Positions 17,661-25,928 of a stretch of 32,518 nucleotides of DNA are shown here, in pieces (within the stretch, counting starts at the first letter, position 1; each line of letters begins with the position of its first letter). A model generated the notes under the pieces. That model saw nothing but the letters and a program-made list of their open reading frames with translations. It had not been told where the DNA came from and ran no database searches. The translations under genes were made by a program, and so were the position numbers. The DNA lies in assembly GCA_937892395.1 (NCBI GenBank), contig CALAGJ010000169.1:1-32518 (forward strand), read 5' to 3'. The stretch comes from an uncultured Parafilimonas sp. (GTDB taxonomy: Bacteria > Bacteroidota > Bacteroidia > Chitinophagales > Chitinophagaceae).

Positions 17661-18970
17661 TAACGTATTTTTAATGTTACAATAGCCATGAGTACACTGA
17701 TGATGGTCAATATCCAAAAACGCATTACAATTTTATTTTCGTGATACCCTTTTTTCTGGTAATGATGGTGTAGTGGACTCATGAGGAAAATACGTTTTCC
17801 TTCACCATACTTTTTCTTTGTGTATTTAAAATAACTCACTTGAGCAATTACACTCAGCAGTTCAATTAAAAAGATACTACAGAATATGGGTATGAGTAAT
17901 TCTTTTCTTACGATTATAGACAGTGAAGCTATTATACCTCCCAATGCCAAACTACCCGTATCGCCCATAAAGACTTGTGCAGGAAAAACATTGTACCATA
18001 AAAATCCAATGCATGCACCCACAAATGCACTAATGAATATGGACAACTCACCCAAATTGGGTATATACATAATATTTAGGTAATCAGCAAAACGATAGTT
18101 GCCACTTACATAAATAAATATGCCAAGACCTGCGCCGATAATGGCACTTACGCCGCCTGCCATGCCATCTATTCCATCAGTAATATTAGCACCGTTTGAT
18201 ACCGCCGTTATGATAAATGTTACAATTAGAATATATAAAATCCATGTATAATCTTCAAGACCAGCCCAGCTTAATAGCTTTGTATAATCAAACTCATTTC
18301 CCTTTACAAATGGAATGGTGGTAATTGGTTTTTTTACCAATTCGAACCTACGCTCTACTCCATCAATATTCCTCACTATGGTATTACTATCCAATCTTAA
18401 ACTTTCGCCTGGTTGCAGATGATATGATACAGGGCTTAATTCCTCTACCTGTCTTTCTGCCACAACACTGTCATTGAAATACAAAGTAGCGCCAATGATT
18501 AAACCAAGACCTATCTGACCAATTATTTTGGATACACCTGCCAGTCCATCACTGTCTTTTTTCTTATATGCTTCGCCAGCACTCAGTGCTTTCTTTCTGG
18601 CTTTAAGTTTTAGGTAATCGTCTAAAAAACCAATGGCACCTAACCATACAGTACATAAGAGCATGAGCCTTACATATACTTTGTCCAGATCTGCTAACAA
18701 TACTGTTGGAATAATAATAGCCAGCAGAATGATAACACCGCCCATAGTGGGTGTACCTTTTTTCTGCATTTCGCCAGCAAGGCCAAGATCACGTACTGAC
18801 TCACCTATTTGTCTTCCTTTTAAATAATCAATGATACGACGACCAAATACAGTTGCAATTAACAATGAAAGTACCATTGCCAAAGCCACACGGAATGATA
18901 TGTATTCAAAGAGATTGGCTCCCGGTATATCAAACTGTCTGTTTAACCATGTAAATAAATCGTATAACAT
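17660..18970 (-). CDS. mraY: phospho-N-acetylmuramoyl-pentapeptide-transferase
   Basis: This integral membrane enzyme transfers phospho-MurNAc-pentapeptide to undecaprenyl phosphate, forming lipid I. Catalytic and metal residues are visible: D117-D118 (FLDDYLKLK), the NITDGIDGMAGG block (262-273, with D265 and D268), and the HHHY motif in SPLHHHYQKKG near residue 390. It is 436 residues long against about 360 in E. coli. The excess sits between about 166 and 235 as a mostly hydrophilic stretch between membrane helices, an expansion I associate with Bacteroidota MraY. It lies 21 bases after murE and shares one base with murD. Confidence 0.97.
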   Translation of the reverse strand: MLYDLFTWLNRQFDIPGANLFEYISFRVALAMVLSLLIATVFGRRIIDYLKGRQIGESVRDLGLAGEMQKKGTPTMGGVIILLAIIIPTVLLADLDKVYVRLMLLCTVWLGAIGFLDDYLKLKARKKALSAGEAYKKKDSDGLAGVSKIIGQIGLGLIIGATLYFNDSVVAERQVEELSPVSYHLQPGESLRLDSNTIVRNIDGVERRFELVKKPITTIPFVKGNEFDYTKLLSWAGLEDYTWILYILIVTFIITAVSNGANITDGIDGMAGGVSAIIGAGLGIFIYVSGNYRFADYLNIMYIPNLGELSIFISAFVGACIGFLWYNVFPAQVFMGDTGSLALGGIIASLSIIVRKELLIPIFCSIFLIELLSVIAQVSYFKYTKKKYGEGKRIFLMSPLHHHYQKKGYHENKIVMRFWILTIISVLMAIVTLKIR

Positions 18971-18991
18971 TTTCTATTTGTCTGTACTTTT

Positions 18992-20455
18992 TTATAATGT
19001 GGTTTCGCTCATTAATTCTAAGAATACCTGCTTATCGTCAAAGGGATATTTTACACCATTTATTTCCTGATATTTTTCATGCCCCTTACCTGCTATTAAA
19101 ATAATTGCATCCCTTTCTGCTCCGTCAATAGCATGGCGTATGGCTTCTTTTCTATCTTCAATAACAATCGTTTTTCTTCTTCCTGAAGAATTGAGTCCGG
19201 CCTCCATTTGATCGAGAATAGATTGCGGATTTTCGGTACGTGGATTATCACTGGTTAATATTACTTTATCGCTATTATTGGCTGCTACTAAAGCCATGAT
19301 GGGTCTCTTCGTATTATCCCTGTCTCCACCACAACCCACAACTGTTATGACCTGCTGATTACCTTGTTTTAGTTGTTGGATGGTGCTCAATACATTTGAG
19401 AGTGCATCTGGTGTGTGTGCGTAATCAATAATGCCAGTGATATTATTTCTTCCTATGATGTAATCAAATCTTCCTTCAGCTCCTTCTAAGCGACTGAGCA
19501 CTAATAATACTTCGTCCGGTGCTTCGCCCAATGATATTGCTGTGCCATACACAGTCAAGAGATTATAAGCATTAAATTCTCCAATAAGTCTGCAATGCAC
19601 TTCTCTTTCATTTACCACCATTACAAGACCGGCAAGACCATTTTCAAGAACCCTTCCCTTGAAGTCTGCCATGTTTTGCAAAGCATAATATTTCTTTTGT
19701 GCTTTGGTATTTTGGAGCATCACAGTGCCTCTTTTTTCATCTAAGTTTGAAATGGCTATTGCATCTTCTTGAAGTGTATCAAAAAAACTTTTTTTAACCC
19801 GAATATACTCATCAAATGTTTTATGATAATCCAAATGATCATGCGTAATATTTGTAAATAATGCAGCTTTAAAACGAAGCCCTGTAATGCGATGCTGGTG
19901 TATGGCATGACTGCTACATTCCATAAAAACATGTGTGCAACCTGCAGCTACCATATCATATAACAATGCATTTAAACTGATGGCGTCTGGAGTGGTATGC
20001 GTAGCTGGAATGATGACTCTCCCAATTTTATTTTCAACAGTACTTATTAATCCACAATGATAACCCAGCTCTGTGTATAGCTTATACAATAGAGTAGCCA
20101 CGGTGGTTTTGCCATTGGTACCGGTTACGCCCACTAAGGTTAATGCTTGAGAAGGTTTGTTGTAAAAAGTATGTGCTATAAATGCCGCAGCTTCATGACT
20201 ATTTTGCACTTGAATATAGGTAACACCTTCCCGCAGGGCAAAAGGCAACTCCTCGCATACTATGGCAATAGCACCAGTATCTATTGCTTTGGTGATGAAC
20301 AAATGACCATCTGACTGTACTCCTTTTTGTGCAATAAATAAAAAGTCAGGCTCAGTTTTTCTTGAGTCTATACAAATACCATTGATATCAATATCAGTTA
20401 CTCCCTTTACAGAAAGTAAACGCACCTGATACAATAAATCACTTAGCTTTTTCAT
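18992..20455 (-). CDS. murE: UDP-MurNAc-tripeptide synthetase, diaminopimelate-adding type
   Basis: The 487-residue Mur ligase adds the third stem-peptide residue. GVTGTNGKTTVATLL (109-123) is the ATP loop; HTTPDAISLN, FMECSSHAI and the Lys in IRVKKSFF (the region of the carbamylated Lys) follow in order. DNPR at 403-406 is the motif that marks enzymes selecting meso-diaminopimelate rather than L-lysine, so the peptidoglycan is predicted to be of the DAP type. Its ATG shares one base with the ftsI stop (TAATG at 20457-20453). murF does not follow, unlike in E. coli. Confidence 0.97.
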   Translation of the reverse strand: MKKLSDLLYQVRLLSVKGVTDIDINGICIDSRKTEPDFLFIAQKGVQSDGHLFITKAIDTGAIAIVCEELPFALREGVTYIQVQNSHEAAAFIAHTFYNKPSQALTLVGVTGTNGKTTVATLLYKLYTELGYHCGLISTVENKIGRVIIPATHTTPDAISLNALLYDMVAAGCTHVFMECSSHAIHQHRITGLRFKAALFTNITHDHLDYHKTFDEYIRVKKSFFDTLQEDAIAISNLDEKRGTVMLQNTKAQKKYYALQNMADFKGRVLENGLAGLVMVVNEREVHCRLIGEFNAYNLLTVYGTAISLGEAPDEVLLVLSRLEGAEGRFDYIIGRNNITGIIDYAHTPDALSNVLSTIQQLKQGNQQVITVVGCGGDRDNTKRPIMALVAANNSDKVILTSDNPRTENPQSILDQMEAGLNSSGRRKTIVIEDRKEAIRHAIDGAERDAIILIAGKGHEKYQEINGVKYPFDDKQVFLELMSETTL

Positions 20456-22590
20456 TAGCTTCCTAATTCAATTTTTATTTGTTGCCCACGGGCAATTGGA
20501 GTGCCAGCCAATACTGATTGCGTAATCACTCTACCCATTCCTTTTACTTGCACATGAAGACCCACTACTTCACAGAGATACACAGCATCTTTTGCTGACA
20601 ACCCTTTTAACTCTGGCATTTGCTTACTACTGGCCTGTCTAGAAAGTAATAAAGGCTTTGTTTTATTTTTGGAGAGCACAGCCCAGTTGTTAGATAATGC
20701 TGATGAATCTTTAAATGGAAGTCCAATGGCATTTAAAAGATACTTAATATCTTTTTCTTTTCCCGCATAACTATAGTAAGCACTATCAGCATACTTTACA
20801 GCGGCGGTAAGAGGACCTGCAGCCTGTTTTACATTCATGGTAACCAATCGATCAGCAATCTCTTTGAATACTGGTCCTGCAACAGATGCTCCATAAAATA
20901 AAACAGCATGTGGTTTATTTTTAATTACAACTACACACGTGTATTGCGGATTATCTGCTGGAAAATATCCTGCAAATGATGATTGATATATATGATCTGT
21001 ATATCCCCTACTTCCATTGGCTACCAATGCAGTTCCTGTTTTTCCAGCTACTTTGTAAACTGACCCTTGGAATAATTTATAGGCGGTAGCACCGGGTTCA
21101 GAACAAACGCCTTCCAAACAAGCTTTTACCTGAGCAAGTGTGGAAGCACTGCAGATACTATCATTTATGATAGTAGAATTGTTTGTTTTAAAAATATTTC
21201 CATCTTGTTGAATTGACTCTAACAAATATGGTTTCATCATTTTACCATTGTTTGCTACAGCGTTGTAGAGCATGGCTGTATGCATAGGTGTAATTGCTAT
21301 ATTATAGCCAAATGCCATCCATGGTAAAGTGGTAGCACTCCAGTATTTTGATTTTGGCTCATGTATAACTGGTAGCCGCTCTCCATATAAATCAATACCT
21401 GTTGTGGTATCCATTTTAAATTTTTTCAAATGATTTATAAAAAGCGAGGGATTTGATGCATAACTACTGTACACCAGTTTTGCCATGCCCACATTACTAC
21501 TTACTTCAAATGCACGTTTTACATTTACATTTTGAAGCCCATGTTGCTCACTATCATACACCGTCCTACCATTTACACTCCATACACCACCTTGTAAGTT
21601 TACTGCACTGTTGATGGTATATTTTTTATCCTCTAATACAGATATAAGAGATGCCAGTTTAAAAGTAGAACCCGGCTCTGAGGGAGATACAGCATAATTA
21701 AAATCTTCCCAATATTCCCCTGATGGTTTTCGGCCTAAATTGGCAATTGCCTTTACTTTGCCCGTGGCCACTTCTAGTACAATGGCACAGCCATGCTCTG
21801 CTTCATTGCTTTTCATCATTTTTAATAATGCGTTCTCGGCTATTTCTTGTATTCGGGTATCAATGGTTGTGATAATATCTTTACCATTTTTAGCATCAGT
21901 CTGTATTTCTTCATCTACAGGTATGGAAACTCCTTTTGATAAATATCTTACTACACGTTGCCCATCTGTACCAGTAAGCACGGTATCATAAGTTTGTTCA
22001 AGGCCTACTTTTTGGGCATTAACTCTATCTAAACCAATGGTGCGATAAGCCAGCATGTCGTATGGATTGAGTCTGATGTTTTTAACATCATAGATGAATC
22101 CACTTTTATTTTTTCCCAACCTTACCAAAGGAAAAGATTTTAATTGCTGGAATTGATCAAAACTTACTTTCTTTTTTAATGGAGTATAACGGCTTCTATT
22201 TTTTAAACCTTTTGAAAAAAATGCTGTGTATTCTTCTTGGGTTTTGTCTTTAAATAGATTGCTAAGCTGATAACTAAGCGAATCCAGCATTCCATTTAAA
22301 CTGTCTTTGTGATCGGTGTTTAGCAGGACTAATCCATCTGCTGCAAAATCAACATAAATATCAAACTGAGGAACACTTGTACTGAGCATTTCTCCATTAC
22401 TACTGTATATCGTACCTCTTTCTGCATACAGTTGCTCTACATGGGTATGCAGACTATCACTTTTGGAAGTCCAAAAGGCCCCTTGTACTTGTTGGATATA
22501 AAAGGCTTTTCCTATAACTGCAATACCTATCAAAGCTATGACTACATAACATAAGTAGACCCTCCATAAGATATCCTTTTTTACTTCCAT
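20455..22590 (-). CDS. ftsI: class B penicillin-binding protein with PASTA domain (FtsI/PBP3-type)
   Basis: The 711-residue protein has one N-terminal membrane helix (about 10-29), a PBP dimerisation domain (about 55-215) and a transpeptidase domain whose three active-site motifs are intact: STFK (S308-K311, catalytic Ser308), SSN (364-366) and KTGT (517-520). A single PASTA domain (about 655-711, MPELKGLSAKDAVYLCEVVG) closes the chain; PASTA is absent from E. coli FtsI but known in other phyla. It cross-links septal peptidoglycan with FtsW. ftsL lies 10 bases upstream and murE overlaps the stop, the usual dcw position of ftsI. Confidence 0.96.
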   Translation of the reverse strand: MEVKKDILWRVYLCYVVIALIGIAVIGKAFYIQQVQGAFWTSKSDSLHTHVEQLYAERGTIYSSNGEMLSTSVPQFDIYVDFAADGLVLLNTDHKDSLNGMLDSLSYQLSNLFKDKTQEEYTAFFSKGLKNRSRYTPLKKKVSFDQFQQLKSFPLVRLGKNKSGFIYDVKNIRLNPYDMLAYRTIGLDRVNAQKVGLEQTYDTVLTGTDGQRVVRYLSKGVSIPVDEEIQTDAKNGKDIITTIDTRIQEIAENALLKMMKSNEAEHGCAIVLEVATGKVKAIANLGRKPSGEYWEDFNYAVSPSEPGSTFKLASLISVLEDKKYTINSAVNLQGGVWSVNGRTVYDSEQHGLQNVNVKRAFEVSSNVGMAKLVYSSYASNPSLFINHLKKFKMDTTTGIDLYGERLPVIHEPKSKYWSATTLPWMAFGYNIAITPMHTAMLYNAVANNGKMMKPYLLESIQQDGNIFKTNNSTIINDSICSASTLAQVKACLEGVCSEPGATAYKLFQGSVYKVAGKTGTALVANGSRGYTDHIYQSSFAGYFPADNPQYTCVVVIKNKPHAVLFYGASVAGPVFKEIADRLVTMNVKQAAGPLTAAVKYADSAYYSYAGKEKDIKYLLNAIGLPFKDSSALSNNWAVLSKNKTKPLLLSRQASSKQMPELKGLSAKDAVYLCEVVGLHVQVKGMGRVITQSVLAGTPIARGQQIKIELGS

Positions 22591-22600
22591 TGTTTTGATT

Positions 22601-22939
22601 TTATTGTTGTTTGTCTAAATCAGTTGATTCATTTAATTGAATAGGTGGCGTGGCCGGTATTTTTAAACCCAATGGCGTAGCAGCAATGACAACCTGTGCC
22701 TCCCTGCTGCGAAACATCTCTAAACTTTTAAGGCTTTTGTATTCATATTGTAAATCTTTTAATTTTTTTGTTGTATGATTAATATCGCTGATGGTATTGT
22801 CTGCCCAATGTCCATTGGCAGTATATATTACAGCCAACAATGAAAGGAATAGAAAAAAAGGCAATTGCTTCAATACCCACTCATAGCGAATCACAAAAAG
22901 TTTATCGCTACCCTGTTTTTTATTGTTTGATTCACTCAT
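22601..22939 (-). CDS. ftsL: FtsL-like divisome protein
   Basis: The small bitopic protein of 112 residues has a charged cytoplasmic N-terminus, one membrane helix (about 25-43, LPFFLFLSLLAVIYTANG) and a periplasmic helix likely to form a coiled coil (about 50-85). FtsL families barely conserve sequence; the call rests on this layout and the location between rsmH and ftsI, where FtsL is normally found. It would bridge FtsQ with FtsW-FtsI. Its start overlaps the end of rsmH by eight bases. Bacteroidota annotations often list this gene only as a hypothetical or FtsL-like protein. Confidence 0.85.
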   Translation of the reverse strand: MSESNNKKQGSDKLFVIRYEWVLKQLPFFLFLSLLAVIYTANGHWADNTISDINHTTKKLKDLQYEYKSLKSLEMFRSREAQVVIAATPLGLKIPATPPIQLNESTDLDKQQ

Positions 22940-23846
22940 TATTTACTTTTTCTGCTACTCGTAGCCTGGCACTTCTACTACGAGTATTTTGTTTCTGCTC
23001 TATCGTGCTTGCTTCAACTGGTTTTTTTGTAATAACCTTTAACCAACTATTCCTAACAGTATTTTCAAATGGATGATCCTGTATGATTTCCAGGGTTCCA
23101 TGCTTCATATAGTTTTTGATAATTCTATCTTCTAAGGAATGAAAGCTGATAATTGCCAATCTACCACCGGGCTTTAGTACCAGCCTCATTTGCTCAAGCA
23201 TTTCTTCTAAAGCTCTTAATTCCTCATTAACTTCAATGCGCAGTGCTTGAAAAACTTGTGCGAAATATTTATTCGGGTTTCCTTTTACCACAGGTGCAAT
23301 CATTTGCTTAAAAGCAGATACTGTATCTACTTTTTGAAAATGCTGTTGCTCGGTGATATGCTTGGCAAGGCTTCTGGCATTGGATACTTCACCATATTGT
23401 TCAAAGAGCTTGTGCAGTTTTGATTCTGAAAATGTTTTGATAACAAGTGCTGCAGTCTTCTCATTACGTTGATCCATTCTCATGTCAAATGGCCCTTCGA
23501 AGCGAATTGAAAATCCTCTGCTGCCTTCATCAAACTGGTGGCTGCTAACACCCAAATCTGCTAATACTCCATCCACTTCTTGTATGCCATGCAAACGCAG
23601 ATAGCGGTGCATGTATCTGAAATTTTGGTGTATAAATAAAAACCGTTTATCATCCGGAATATTGTGCTTAGCATCAGCATCCTGATCAAAAGCGATAAGC
23701 CTCCCGTTTTCACTTAATTTTTCCAGAATAGCCCTACTATGCCCACCGCCACCAAAAGTTGCATCCACATAAACACCATTTGGGTTGATGTGGAGCATAT
23801 CAATGGTTTCCTGTAGTAGCACCGGTGTGTGATATACTTGCGGCAT
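22932..23846 (-). CDS. rsmH: 16S rRNA (cytosine-1402-N4)-methyltransferase
   Basis: The 304-residue SAM-dependent enzyme (formerly MraW) methylates N4 of C1402 in 16S rRNA at the P site. The start MPQVYHTPVLLQETIDML and the SAM loop VDATFGGGGHSRAIL (27-41) are diagnostic. DGVLADLGVSSHQFDEGSRGF, GPFDMRMDQ and AIISFHSLEDRIIKNY follow in family order, and the basic C-terminus ends RSRSARLRVAEK. It begins one base after the mraZ stop (TAGTATG), so translation is probably coupled. Confidence 0.98.
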   Translation of the reverse strand: MPQVYHTPVLLQETIDMLHINPNGVYVDATFGGGGHSRAILEKLSENGRLIAFDQDADAKHNIPDDKRFLFIHQNFRYMHRYLRLHGIQEVDGVLADLGVSSHQFDEGSRGFSIRFEGPFDMRMDQRNEKTAALVIKTFSESKLHKLFEQYGEVSNARSLAKHITEQQHFQKVDTVSAFKQMIAPVVKGNPNKYFAQVFQALRIEVNEELRALEEMLEQMRLVLKPGGRLAIISFHSLEDRIIKNYMKHGTLEIIQDHPFENTVRNSWLKVITKKPVEASTIEQKQNTRSRSARLRVAEKVNNE

Positions 23847-23847
23847 A

Positions 23848-24333
23848 CTATCCCTTTTGAGCAGATTCTATTTCCCTTGCTTTCTGGCGTACCATACTTG
23901 CATAGGTTGTTAGTTCCCTTTCCCTATCCAATGTCATATTATCAAAGAACTCATTGTATAAAACAGCATCCCTTATAATAAACTTATCCCCAAGAGCTGC
24001 TATAATTACATCCTCTTTTATTTTAGCATGTCTTTTTAAAGTAGGTGGTAATAGCAATCTTCCGTTTGAGTCTATGTTTGCGAAATCTGAACCACCAACT
24101 GTCAACAGACTATATTCTTCAATCATGGAATCATCAGCATCAAGAACAGATACTTTATTTTCAACCTCTTCCCAAACAGGTTCGGGGCAAAATATTAATG
24201 AGTTTTTTCTACCTCTTGCCAGAATGAATTTTACATCCCCCAAATCTTCATATTGTTTACGCAATGCAACAGGAAGTTGTATTCGGTTCTTGCCGTCCAC
24301 TTTTACTTCATATTCACCACGAAACTTCTTCAT
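23848..24333 (-). CDS. mraZ: transcriptional regulator MraZ
   Basis: ATG at 24333 (MKKFRGEYEVKVDGKNRIQL, 161 residues) fits the family's M-x2-F-x-GE start; a frame from 24360 would add nine residues. The protein contains two AbrB/SpoVT-like swapped-hairpin domains: VDGKNRIQLP (12-21) in the first and NIDSNGRLLLP in the second. MraZ oligomers bind repeated short sites in the dcw promoter and control the cluster, including their own gene. It is the first gene of the dcw operon here. The classical regularly spaced MraZ boxes are not obvious upstream, though two GTGGAAAAA-type repeats lie in the gap. Confidence 0.95.
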   Translation of the reverse strand: MKKFRGEYEVKVDGKNRIQLPVALRKQYEDLGDVKFILARGRKNSLIFCPEPVWEEVENKVSVLDADDSMIEEYSLLTVGGSDFANIDSNGRLLLPPTLKRHAKIKEDVIIAALGDKFIIRDAVLYNEFFDNMTLDRERELTTYASMVRQKAREIESAQKG

Positions 24334-24452
24334 TCTGTACAAATTTCCCTTTTCTACCACAAAAATCCAATTTATTCTCTCACATTACCAAAAAAAAGTT
24401 TTTCTACAGCAACATTTGACCCTATCAAAATGGAGCAGAAAAACTTAAAATT

Positions 24453-24535
24453 TGTGGAAAAAGCCCTTGTAATTTAAAAAATCTGTTAATCAAGGATTGC
24501 AAAATGTTAATAACCTTGAAATTTCTGTGGAAAAA
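24453..24535. repeat. two TGTGGAAAAA repeats flanking an AT-rich segment
   Basis: TGTGGAAAAA occurs at 24453-24462 and 24526-24535 in the same orientation, 73 bases apart. On the minus strand the similarity runs on: TTTTTCCACA, then AAATTT-like and AAG sequence. Between them lies CAAGG-N18-CCTTG (24491-24518) with two TGTTAAT words. TTTTCCACA differs by one base from the DnaA box TTATCCACA. This could be a regulatory region for the dcw operon (MraZ or DnaA sites); function unproven. Confidence 0.4.
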
Positions 24536-24882
24536 ATAATTTCCTATTAGCGTCCAAATTCTTTGTGGCTGGATGATTAGAACCCAAGAATGTACTTCAT
24601 TTCACCATGATGAATAAAATAATACTCAAAACACAACAGGTTTTACCAGCTTGTACTATTGATTTATAGAAGCTGATCATGTACCAAAGTATTTGATGAT
24701 TTTGGATTCTAAATGTTCTACGGAAGCCTTTACCAACAATTCTTGGGACTTTAAAAAGGCTAATATTTTCTTCACCAGAAAAAACTATATTCAAACAGAT
24801 ACCCATATCCTTTTTGAAATGTTCACAACAAAGTCAAATCAAAATAAGGGGTCATAAAAAAGGAGTTTCATCTGATGCCTAT

Positions 24883-24890
24883 TACCTTTA
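24883..24890 (+). promoter_or_regulatory. promoter-like -7 element for aroB-aroA
   Basis: TACCTTTA followed by CCCGC matches TAnnTTTG with one mismatch and closely resembles the rpoC element (TACCTTTG, CCGCC). It ends only nine bases before the aroB ATG, so a transcript from it would be almost leaderless. No clear -33 TTTG is seen. Confidence 0.35.
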
Positions 24891-24899
24891 CCCGCATAA

Positions 24900-25928
24900 A
24901 TGAACATACAATATCAGTTTACACATTCACTCGTTACCTACCATTTTGGAGGAAGGCTTCATCATATTGAAAAGCTTACCAAAGGGAGACATACTGTTGT
25001 CCTTACCGATAAAAACATTGCGAAGCAATACAAGCACACCATCGAAAAATATCCAACAATCATTATTGGTGCCGGGGAAAAATATAAGCAACCCGAAACA
25101 ATTAATAATATCATCCAAAGACTGATAAAGCTTGGTGCAGACAGAAGCTCGCTCTTGATTGGACTTGGTGGAGGAGTTGTAACAGATATGACAGGATATG
25201 CAGCTGCAATATATATGAGAGGTATTGATGTAGGTCTCATTCCCTCCTCTTTATTAGCCATGACAGATGCTGCAATAGGTGGCAAAAATGGTGTGGATAT
25301 TGGGATCTATAAAAATATGGTTGGCACTATCAAACAGCCTTTATTCTTATTTTATGCAACTGAATTATTGAATACACTTCCAGAAAAAGAATGGCGAAAC
25401 GGATTTGCAGAAATGATAAAACATGCAGCTATTGATGATAAAAACATGTTTGCTTCAATAGAGAAAAAAAACCTAAATGATTACATGCATGATGAGCAAC
25501 TAATTGCATCTATAATCAAAAAAAATGTACTGCTCAAAACAAAATTTGTGCAAGAAGATGAGTTTGAAAAAGGGAACAGAAAACTACTCAATTTTGGACA
25601 TACCCTGGGGCATGCTGTAGAAAATTTATATCACTTATCACATGGTGAAGCCATTAGTATTGGTATGCATTATGCTGCTTCAATTTCTGATAAAATTTAT
25701 GGAACAAACAGCACTGAGCGTTTAGATCAATTGCTTGTACAATATGGCCTGCCCATCCAATTACAATTTGATGCTCAAAAAGTATGTACCCTGATGTTAG
25801 CAGATAAGAAAAGAAAGGGAAATACGCTTCAATATATTTTATTGGAAGCAATAGGTAAAGGAGCAATACACAGTATACCTGTAGGTGATATAAAAAAATT
25901 AATTGTTGAAATACAAAAGAGAAAATGA
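24900..25928 (+). CDS. aroB: 3-dehydroquinate synthase
   Basis: The 342-residue enzyme converts DAHP to 3-dehydroquinate, step two of the shikimate pathway, using NAD+ and a divalent metal. The NAD-binding GLGGGVVTDMTGYAAA (88-103) is intact. GGKNGVD (127-133), the metal ligands E171 (GFAEMIKH), H234 (FGHTLGHA) and H248 (LSHGEA), and the substrate residues around NFGHTLGHAVE are present. The start is fixed by an in-frame TAA touching the ATG (TAAATG). Its stop overlaps the aroA start as ATGA (25925-25928), so the two form an operon. Confidence 0.96.
   Translation: MNIQYQFTHSLVTYHFGGRLHHIEKLTKGRHTVVLTDKNIAKQYKHTIEKYPTIIIGAGEKYKQPETINNIIQRLIKLGADRSSLLIGLGGGVVTDMTGYAAAIYMRGIDVGLIPSSLLAMTDAAIGGKNGVDIGIYKNMVGTIKQPLFLFYATELLNTLPEKEWRNGFAEMIKHAAIDDKNMFASIEKKNLNDYMHDEQLIASIIKKNVLLKTKFVQEDEFEKGNRKLLNFGHTLGHAVENLYHLSHGEAISIGMHYAASISDKIYGTNSTERLDQLLVQYGLPIQLQFDAQKVCTLMLADKKRKGNTLQYILLEAIGKGAIHSIPVGDIKKLIVEIQKRK

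Larger units (their letters stand above)
24334..24899. other. divergent mraZ-aroB intergenic region
   Basis: These 566 bases separate the divergent mraZ and aroB starts and are AT-rich. No convincing gene is present: a 69-codon frame at 24597-24806 on the minus strand has no recognisable features. A two-copy TGTGGAAAAA repeat and an aroB promoter-like element are listed separately. I could not find a good TAnnTTTG element facing mraZ. Confidence 0.6.

Noticed and set aside
24597..24806. A 69-codon minus-strand frame in the mraZ-aroB gap
   Set aside because: No motif, no ribosome-binding site and no neighbour that would explain it; random frames of this length are expected in AT-rich DNA.
24875..24970. 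AGGAG followed by an ATG, giving a 31-codon frame overlapping the aroB start
   Set aside because: It could be a leader peptide, but spacing is loose, the peptide has no regulatory codon run, and Shine-Dalgarno sites carry little weight in this phylum.
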